A DNA stretch of 30,146 bases from CAZNPW01 sp964575185 (GTDB taxonomy: Bacteria; Pseudomonadota; Alphaproteobacteria; Rhodobacterales; Rhodobacteraceae): contig CAZNPW010000036.1 in NCBI GenBank assembly GCA_964575185.1, positions 1-30,146 of the forward strand. The letters are read 5' to 3'. The translations under genes were made by a program, and so were the position numbers. Each line of letters opens with the position of its first letter. Within the stretch, counting starts at the first letter, position 1. Under the pieces are notes generated by a model that did not search any database, was not told the origin of the DNA, and saw only the letters and a program-made list of their open reading frames with translations. This document shows, one piece after another, positions 24,753-30,146 of this stretch.

Positions 24753-26273
24753 ATGGCGGAACGGCTGGCGGCGATCTGGCGGGCGACGGCACCCTGGCGG
24801 GCAACGCTCGGGCGGCCGGAGATCATGGCCTTCCTGCCGGCGGTGACGCTCGCCGCCTTCTGGTGGGGCGGCGAACAGGCGCTGGTCGTGACCGCGCTCG
24901 CGACGCCGCTTCTCTTCGCGCTCGCCGGCGCCTTCCGCGTGGCACCCGCGCCGGGCGCGGCCGACGACGGGCTGACCAGCCTGCCCGGCCTGACCCGCTC
25001 GGTCGACGACCGCCTGCGCGCCGGCAGCGGCACCGGGGTCGTGGTGGTCGTCCTCGACGACGCGCAGGAACTCTACACCCGCCACGGCCCGGCCGGCATG
25101 GCGGGCATCCACGACCGCGTCGCCGACCGGCTCGTCAGCGCGCTCCGCCAGGGCGACCGGGTCGCGCGCATGGGCGACGGCATGTTCGGCGTGGCGCTCG
25201 CGCCGCTCACGCGGATGGACATCGAAACCCTCGTCCAGATCGCCGCGCGCCTGCAGGCGACCGTCGTCCCGCCGATCAGCCTCGACGCGACGCGCATCTA
25301 CGTCACCGCCTCGGTCGGCTTCTGCCTGGCGGGCCGCGCTCCGGGCCCCGGCGCACCGGCGCTCATCGCCGCCGCCCAGGCCGCGGCCGAAGACGCGCTC
25401 CGCCAGGGCCCCGGCGCGATCCGCGCCTGGACGCCCGAGGTGCAGGCGCGGTCGGGCGCGCGCAGTTCCCTGCGCGACGCGCTCGACCGGGCCTTCGCCG
25501 AAGGCCAGATCCGTCCCCATTTCCAGCCCCAGGTCTCGACCGACACCGGCGCGCTCTCGGGGTTCGAGGCGCTCGCGCGCTGGCACCACCCCGAACGCGG
25601 CCTGATCCCCCCGGCAGAGTTCCTGCCAGCCATCGCCGAGGCCGGCCTGTCGGCACGCCTCTGCGACACCATCGTCGGCGCGAGCCTCGCCGCGCTGCGC
25701 AACTGGGACCGGGCCGGCCTGCACGTCCCCCGCGTCGCCGTGAACTTCTCCACCTCCGAACTGCAGGATCCCCGGCTGGTCGACAGGCTGCAGTGGGAGC
25801 TCGACCGCTTCGACCTCCAGCCTGGCCGCCTCGCCTGCGAGGTGATGGAGAACGTGGCCTCCGCGACCGACGACGACATCATCGTGCGCAACCTCGCCGC
25901 GCTGGCTCGTCTCGGCTGCATCATCGAGCTGGACGATTTCGGCACCGGCCACGCGGCGCTGGCCAACGTGCGGCGCTTCTCGGTCGCCCGCGTCAAGATC
26001 GACCGCAGCTTCGTCGCCCGGCTCGCGCAGGACCGCGAGCAGCAGCGCTGCGTGGCGGCGATCCTGTCCATGGCCGAACAGCTCGGCCTCGACACGCTCG
26101 CCGAAGGGGTCGAGACGGCCGAGGATCACGCGATGCTGGCCCAGCTCGGCTGCCGCCACGTCCAGGGCTTCGCCATCGCGCGGCCCATGGCCTTCGACGA
26201 CACGCTGGCCTGGATCCCGCAGTATCGCGCGCGCCTGCGCCCCGTGCCGCGCATCGCCACGCGCTCGGTCTGA
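24753..26273 (+). CDS. Membrane GGDEF-EAL protein, probable c-di-GMP phosphodiesterase
   Basis: 506 residues: one or two membrane helices (about 26-62), a degenerate GGDEF domain (about 75-230) and an EAL domain (about 240-490). At the GGDEF position the sequence reads MGDGM (140-144), so cyclase activity is unlikely. The EAL domain keeps FEALARWHHP (271-280), VAVNFS, the metal and catalytic residues in ELDDFGTGHAAL and VKIDRSF, and LAEGVE. It should hydrolyse c-di-GMP, with the GGDEF part perhaps binding GTP as a regulator. It follows ttcA by 55 bases and precedes yidC. Confidence 0.9.
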   Translation: MAERLAAIWRATAPWRATLGRPEIMAFLPAVTLAAFWWGGEQALVVTALATPLLFALAGAFRVAPAPGAADDGLTSLPGLTRSVDDRLRAGSGTGVVVVVLDDAQELYTRHGPAGMAGIHDRVADRLVSALRQGDRVARMGDGMFGVALAPLTRMDIETLVQIAARLQATVVPPISLDATRIYVTASVGFCLAGRAPGPGAPALIAAAQAAAEDALRQGPGAIRAWTPEVQARSGARSSLRDALDRAFAEGQIRPHFQPQVSTDTGALSGFEALARWHHPERGLIPPAEFLPAIAEAGLSARLCDTIVGASLAALRNWDRAGLHVPRVAVNFSTSELQDPRLVDRLQWELDRFDLQPGRLACEVMENVASATDDDIIVRNLAALARLGCIIELDDFGTGHAALANVRRFSVARVKIDRSFVARLAQDREQQRCVAAILSMAEQLGLDTLAEGVETAEDHAMLAQLGCRHVQGFAIARPMAFDDTLAWIPQYRARLRPVPRIATRSV

Positions 26274-26399
26274 GGCGCGGTCCGGCGGGCCGCGGCCAGC
26301 GGCACAAGGCCACGCCGCCCCGGGCCGAAACCGCTTGACCTTTGCCGACCCCTTCTGTTGAAGCGGCACATTCCGACACCCTGACCGGACCCGTGCCCC

Positions 26400-28349
26400 G
26401 TGGACAACGACAACACCAGGAACCTGATCCTCGCGACGGCGCTGAGCTTTCTCGTGATCCTCGTCTGGATGTTCTTCTTCCCGCCGCCGGACCCGCCCGC
26501 CGCCCTCCCGACGCCCGCCGCGCAGACCGCCACCGCACCCGTCGCGACCACCCCCGACGCCACCGCCGACACCGGCGCGCTCGCCACCGCGCCCCGCATC
26601 GCCATCGACACCCCCCGCCTCGCGGGCTCGATCTCGACCCTCGGCGGCCGCATCGACGACCTGAAGCTCACCACCTACCGCGAGACGGTCCAGCCCGGAT
26701 CGGACACCGTGCGCCTGCTCGCCCCCGTGGGGGAGCGGAACGCCTATTACGCGCTGTTCGGCTGGGGCCCGGGCACCGGGCTGACCGCCGAGCAGGTCCC
26801 GGGCGCGCGGACGCAATGGTCGGTCGCGGGCAACGCGACGCTGACCCCTGAAACCCCCGTCACGCTCACCTGGGACAACGGCGCGGGCCTCCTCTTCACG
26901 CGGCAGATCTCGGTCGACGACCGCTACATGTTCACCGTCACCGACAGCGTGCGGAACCAGGGCACCGCCGCCGTCAGCCTCTTTCCCTACGGCACGATCG
27001 CCCGGCACGGCCTGCCCGACAACCTGCAGCGCATCTTCGTCGTGCACGAAGGGGTCATCGGCCGCGTCGACGGCAAGCTGACCGAGATGAACTACGACGA
27101 CGTGGCGAACCTGCCCGTCGTCGACCGTGAGGGCACGCCGGCCGAGGTCCTTCCGGGCACCACCGATGGCTGGATCGGCTTTACCGACCACTACTGGATG
27201 ACGACCCTGATCCCCGCCCAGGGCGAGCCCTACACCGCCGTCACGAAGTTCACGCCCGGTGCCAACATCTACCAGACCGACGTGCGCAGCCCGACGGTCG
27301 ACCTCGCGCCCGGCGCGACCACGACCTCGACGAAGCAGCTCTTCGCCGGGGCCAAGGAATGGGCCACGATCCGCGCCTACGAGAACGACCCGGGCTGGCT
27401 CGCGCGCCTGTTCGGGGCGCAGCAGAACCCCGACGCCAAGGTCATCGCGGGCTTCATCGACTCGATCGACTGGGGCTGGTTCTTCTTCCTGACGAAGCCG
27501 ATCTTCGCCGTCCTGCACTGGCTGAACGCCACGATCGGCAACATGGGTCTCGCGATCATCGCGCTGACCTTCATCCTGAAGATCCTCGTCCTGCCGCTCG
27601 CCTACAAGTCCTACGTCTCGATGGCCAAGATGAAGGAACTCCAGCCCGAGATGGAGGCGCTGAAGGAACGCGTTGGCGACGACCGCGCCCGCATGCAGAA
27701 GGAGATGATGCAGCTCTACAAGGACCGCAAGGTGAACCCCGCCGCGGGCTGCCTGCCGATCCTGATCCAGATCCCCATCTTCTTCGCGCTCTACAAGGTC
27801 ATCTTCGTCACCATCGAACTCCGCCACGCGCCCTTCTTCGGCTGGCTCAACGACCTGTCCGCGCCCGACCCGTCCTCGGCCTTCAACCTCTTCGGCCTCC
27901 TGCCCTGGGCCGCGCCGCCGACCGGGAGCCTTCTGCACCTGATCTTCCTCGGCATCCTGCCGATCCTCCTCGGCATCTCGATGTGGCTGCAGCAGAAGCT
28001 GAACCCCGCGCCGACCGACCCGGTCCAGGCGACGGTCTTCTCGTGGCTGCCCTGGGTCTTCATGTTCATGATGGGCGGCTTCGCCAGCGGGCTGATCGTC
28101 TACTGGATCACCAACAACATGATCACCTTCGGCCAGCAGTACGTCATCATGCGCAGCCACGGCCACACGCCCGACATCTTCGGCAACATCCGCGCCGGGC
28201 TGAAGCGCAAGCCCGCAACGGCGGCACCCGCGACACCCGCGGCCAAGCCGGTCGCGCCGCCCAAGCCCGTGGCCGGGTCCGCCGACGCCCCCGCGCCCCC
28301 CGCGGCGAACGCCCCCGCCGCCCCCCGCGGCCGCAAGCCGCGCAAGTGA
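26400..28349 (+). CDS. yidC: Membrane protein insertase YidC
   Basis: YidC inserts and folds inner membrane proteins, alone or with SecYEG. The 649-residue protein has the N-terminal anchor (about 8-26), a large periplasmic beta domain (about 60-350) and the conserved insertase core. The core runs from WGWFFFLTKPIFAVLHWL through NMGLAIIALTFILKILVLPL, with the MQLYKDRKVNPAAGCLPIL loop and the final helices to YWITNNMITFGQQY. A C-terminal tail of about 55 residues rich in Ala, Pro and Lys may contact ribosomes. Start GTG 26400. A TTGACC at 26335 may be part of its promoter but no good -10 is seen. Confidence 0.96.
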   Translation: MDNDNTRNLILATALSFLVILVWMFFFPPPDPPAALPTPAAQTATAPVATTPDATADTGALATAPRIAIDTPRLAGSISTLGGRIDDLKLTTYRETVQPGSDTVRLLAPVGERNAYYALFGWGPGTGLTAEQVPGARTQWSVAGNATLTPETPVTLTWDNGAGLLFTRQISVDDRYMFTVTDSVRNQGTAAVSLFPYGTIARHGLPDNLQRIFVVHEGVIGRVDGKLTEMNYDDVANLPVVDREGTPAEVLPGTTDGWIGFTDHYWMTTLIPAQGEPYTAVTKFTPGANIYQTDVRSPTVDLAPGATTTSTKQLFAGAKEWATIRAYENDPGWLARLFGAQQNPDAKVIAGFIDSIDWGWFFFLTKPIFAVLHWLNATIGNMGLAIIALTFILKILVLPLAYKSYVSMAKMKELQPEMEALKERVGDDRARMQKEMMQLYKDRKVNPAAGCLPILIQIPIFFALYKVIFVTIELRHAPFFGWLNDLSAPDPSSAFNLFGLLPWAAPPTGSLLHLIFLGILPILLGISMWLQQKLNPAPTDPVQATVFSWLPWVFMFMMGGFASGLIVYWITNNMITFGQQYVIMRSHGHTPDIFGNIRAGLKRKPATAAPATPAAKPVAPPKPVAGSADAPAPPAANAPAAPRGRKPRK

Positions 28350-28495
28350 CGGTGCCGGTCGCGCATCCGGCGCGCCGCGCGACGACCGCCCGGGACAGGC
28401 CCGCGTCCGTCCAGGCGCGCCCCGACCGGCAGCGGTCCCGCGTCCGGGCGGCGGTCGCCGCGCCCGCGGCCGGCGATCCGGCCCCGCTCCCGTGA
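28346..28495 (+). CDS. Possible 49-residue linker ORF between yidC and engB
   Basis: The GTG at 28346 overlaps the yidC stop (GTGA), and its TGA at 28493-28495 overlaps the engB GTG (GTGA). The frame fills the gap exactly, with about 96% G or C at third positions. The peptide is almost only Ala, Arg, Pro and Val, with no recognisable domain. It may exist mainly to carry ribosomes from yidC to engB. Low complexity makes chance possible. Confidence 0.4.
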   Translation: MTVPVAHPARRATTARDRPASVQARPDRQRSRVRAAVAAPAAGDPAPLP

Positions 28496-29154
28496 CCCTG
28501 CCCTTCCCCGAGGCCCCCCCGCCCGACGACGCCGCGCTCGAAACCGGCCGCCTGCTCTTCGCGGGCCCCGTCACCTTCGTCAAGGGCGTCGTCGCGATGG
28601 CGGGCCTTCCCCCCGCCGACCGGGTGGAGGTCTGCTTCGCCGGCCGCTCCAACGTCGGAAAATCCAGCCTCATCAACGCGCTCGCCGGCCGCAGGACGCT
28701 CGCCCGCGCCTCGAACACCCCCGGCCGCACGCAGGAGATCAACTTCTTCGCCCTGGGCGGCCCCCCGGACGACGCGCACTACCTCGTCGACCTGCCCGGC
28801 TACGGCTATGCCGAGGCCCCGCTCGCCACCGTCGCGAGATGGCAGGCGCTGCTGCGGCACTACCTGTCGGGCCGCCAGACCCTCCGCCGCGCCTTCGTGC
28901 TGATCGACATGCGCCACGGCATCAAGCCGGTCGACGCCGAGATCCTGACGCTCCTCGACCGCGCCGCCGTGCCCTTCCAGGCCGTGCTGACGAAGGCCGA
29001 CAAGGTGAACGCCGCCACCCGCGCCGCGACGCTCGCCCAGGTCCGCGCGGCGCTGCAAGGACACCCCGCGGCCTTCCCGCAGATCATCGTCACCTCGTCC
29101 GACACCGGCGAGGGCATCCCGACCCTCCGCGCCACCATCGCCGCCCTGACCTGA
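28492..29154 (+). CDS. engB: Ribosome biogenesis GTP-binding protein YsxC/EngB
   Basis: A TrmE-Era-EngA-EngB-type GTPase needed for assembly of the large ribosomal subunit. The 220-residue protein has the P-loop GRSNVGKSS (51-59), switch region TPGRTQEINFF, G3 DLPGYG (100-105), G4 TKAD (167-170) and G5-like TSSDTGEG. A GTG start coupled to the preceding short ORF is the only reasonable start. The location after yidC and before argB fits the alphaproteobacterial cluster. Confidence 0.95.
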   Translation: MTLPFPEAPPPDDAALETGRLLFAGPVTFVKGVVAMAGLPPADRVEVCFAGRSNVGKSSLINALAGRRTLARASNTPGRTQEINFFALGGPPDDAHYLVDLPGYGYAEAPLATVARWQALLRHYLSGRQTLRRAFVLIDMRHGIKPVDAEILTLLDRAAVPFQAVLTKADKVNAATRAATLAQVRAALQGHPAAFPQIIVTSSDTGEGIPTLRATIAALT

Positions 29155-29173
29155 CGCCGGGCGTGACGCGCCT

Positions 29174-29195
29174 CCCCTCTCCCCGGGGAGAGGGG
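29174..29195. repeat. 22-base perfect palindrome, possible bidirectional terminator
   Basis: CCCCTCTCCCC joined directly to GGGGAGAGGGG, followed by a partial third copy (ACGGGGGAGAGGG). It lies between the convergent engB and SDR genes. This type of GGGGAGAGGGG dyad recurs in many proteobacterial genomes. Confidence 0.55.
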
Positions 29196-29222
29196 ACGGG
29201 GGAGAGGGTTTCCCCGCCCCCC

Positions 29223-29951
29223 TCACACATGCTGCCCGCCGTTGATCGCCACCTCCGACCCGGTGATGTAGCGGCTTTCGTCCGAGCACAGGAACCAGAT
29301 CGCCTCCGCCACCTCCGCCGGCTGGCCGAGCCGCCGCAGCGGCAGCCCCTCGACGATCCTCTCGGTCCCCGGCGACAGGATCGAGGTCTCGACCTCCCCC
29401 GGCGCGATGGCGTTGACCCGCACCCCCGACGGCCCGAAGTCATGCGCCATCTCGCGCGTCAGCGCCGCCAGCGCCGCCTTCGATGTCGCATAGGCCGCGC
29501 CCGCGAAGGGATGCACCCGGCTGCCCGCGATCGAGGTCACGTTCACCACCGCGCCCTTCGTCGCCGCCAGCTCTGCCGCCAGCCCGCGCGCGAGCACGAT
29601 CGGGGCGAAGAAGTTGACGTGGAACACCTGCCCCCAGGTCCGCAGGTCGGTCGTCAGCGTGTTCAGCCGCGCCCCGCCCTCACCCTTCGGGCTGATCCCG
29701 GCGTTGTTGACCAGCGCGTGCAGCCGGCCGTCCAGCTTCGCCCGCACCAGCTCGATCGCCGCGATGGTCTTGGTGGGGTCCGCGAGGTCGATCTCGACGT
29801 GGTTCTCCTCACCGTTCGGCCAGGGGCAGCGCGGGTCGAACGGGTGGCGCGAACAGGTCAGCACCCGCCAGCCGCCCCGGCCGAAGCGCTTGACCGTCGC
29901 GTGCCCGATCCCGCGCGAGGCCCCCGTCAAGAGCAGCGTCTTCTGTTCCAT
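29223..29951 (-). CDS. Short-chain dehydrogenase/reductase
   Basis: A 242-residue classical SDR: cofactor motif TGASRGIG (9-16), NNAG (82-85), catalytic Ser140 (NVTSIAGS), Tyr154 and Lys158 (YATSK), and the PGEVETSI and ITGSEVAINGG endings. Arg34 in the CSRHP segment after the second strand suggests a preference for NADP(H). The substrate is unknown. Its ribosome site AGGA lies inside the dyad at 29959-29979, suggesting control at the start region. Divergent from argB. Confidence 0.9.
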   Translation of the reverse strand: MEQKTLLLTGASRGIGHATVKRFGRGGWRVLTCSRHPFDPRCPWPNGEENHVEIDLADPTKTIAAIELVRAKLDGRLHALVNNAGISPKGEGGARLNTLTTDLRTWGQVFHVNFFAPIVLARGLAAELAATKGAVVNVTSIAGSRVHPFAGAAYATSKAALAALTREMAHDFGPSGVRVNAIAPGEVETSILSPGTERIVEGLPLRRLGQPAEVAEAIWFLCSDESRYITGSEVAINGGQHV

Positions 29952-29958
29952 CCCGCAA

Positions 29959-29979
29959 TCCTGACCTCAGAGGTCAGGA
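29959..29979. promoter_or_regulatory. Near-perfect dyad overlapping the SDR ribosome site
   Basis: TCCTGACCTC and GAGGTCAGGA arms of ten bases flank a single central base, starting eight bases upstream of the SDR ATG. It could be the operator of a TetR- or MerR-like repressor, or an mRNA hairpin hiding the AGGA ribosome site. No such regulator is encoded in the window. Confidence 0.55.
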
Positions 29980-29991
29980 ATGGCAAGCCGC

Positions 29992-30020
29992 TTGGCACCG
30001 CTGCCCGCAGCCGCTATCCC
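29992..30020 (+). promoter_or_regulatory. Candidate argB promoter
   Basis: TTGGCA (29992-29997), a 17-base spacer, then TATCCC (30015-30020). The predicted start point is near 30027, which favours an argB start at 30043 or 30046 over 30031. Confidence 0.45.
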
Positions 30021-30042
30021 GTGCCGACAGATGAGACCGCAG

Positions 30043-30146
30043 ATGATGACCGACTCCGCCCAGACCGCCCGGACGCTGTCCGAGGCGCTGCCCTACCTGC
30101 AACGCTACTCCGGCGCCGTCGTGGTGGTGAAGTTCGGCGGCAACGC
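30043..30146 (+). CDS. argB: Acetylglutamate kinase, N-terminus (3' truncated by window edge)
   Basis: The second enzyme of arginine synthesis, phosphorylating N-acetylglutamate. Only about 34 residues are visible: TARTLSEALPYLQRYSGAVV followed by VVKFGGNA, the conserved opening with the lysine and glycine-rich ATP-binding segment of the family. ATG 30031 is also in frame and would add four residues; 30046 is a third option. There is no strong ribosome site for any of them. Confidence 0.88.
   Translation, partial: MMTDSAQTARTLSEALPYLQRYSGAVVVVKFGGN

Noticed and set aside
24642..28742. 1366-codon open frame on the - strand
   Set aside because: Antisense to the GGDEF-EAL gene, yidC and engB, which have clear conserved motifs; composition is low-complexity.
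29992..30008. TTGGCAC resembling a sigma-54 -24 element before argB
   Set aside because: The GC of the -12 element is not at the required distance; a sigma-70-like pair fits better.

Overview
The window is very GC-rich, nearly gap-free bacterial DNA with GC strongly enriched at third codon positions. Gene content and order point to an alphaproteobacterium, most likely of the Rhodobacterales (Rhodobacteraceae). This rests on the rpmH-rnpA-yidD ... yidC-engB ... argB cluster, the order recJ / tRNA-Glu / trpS, a class II fructose bisphosphatase (GlpX), and a Rhodobacterales-style array of intergenic hairpins. The assignment comes from protein recognition and remembered gene order, not from a database search.

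Layout. 1-3.5 kb: the end of an MFS transporter, an oleate hydratase gene broken by an internal deletion, two possible tiny ORFs, and a cyclopropane fatty acid synthase (a lipid-modification corner). 3.9-4.8 kb: glpX. 5.0-13.6 kb: an envelope-defence block on the + strand with a small exported protein, an EmrA/EmrB-type efflux pair, an OmpR-type regulator and its kinase, a 36-residue basic peptide, a DUF1003 membrane protein and MprF. A shared dyad (CTTAC-N6-GTAAG type) lies upstream of both halves of the block and could be the regulator's operator. 13.6-17.4 kb: a three-hairpin array, recJ, tRNA-Glu, a rhomboid-fold protein that seems to have lost its protease residues, and trpS. 17.4-18.7 kb: repeats, a VOC/glyoxalase-fold protein, a probable decayed transposase fragment and tRNA-Arg. 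18.7-22.2 kb (- strand): a tightly overlapping operon of a TVP38/DedA-type membrane protein, a MerA-like FAD disulfide oxidoreductase and an orphan histidine kinase. 22.4-29.2 kb: rpmH, rnpA, yidD, then a DUF3833 lipoprotein, ttcA and a GGDEF-EAL protein, then yidC, a 49-codon linker ORF and engB. 29.2-30.1 kb: a short-chain dehydrogenase whose ribosome binding site lies in a near-perfect palindrome, and the start of argB.

How it fits together. The housekeeping genes serve translation (rpmH, rnpA, trpS, two tRNAs, engB, ttcA), membrane protein insertion (yidC, yidD), DNA repair (recJ) and central or amino acid metabolism (glpX, argB). The accessory genes share a membrane theme: lipid modification (cfa, the broken ohyA), lipid charge (mprF), efflux (emrAB), envelope sensing (two kinases) and DedA-type lipid or ion handling. 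No prophage, CRISPR array or intact insertion sequence is visible. The most unusual points are the two regulator-linked membrane clusters with their candidate operators, the inactive-looking rhomboid, the ohyA deletion, and several very short, tightly coupled ORFs that standard annotation would probably miss.
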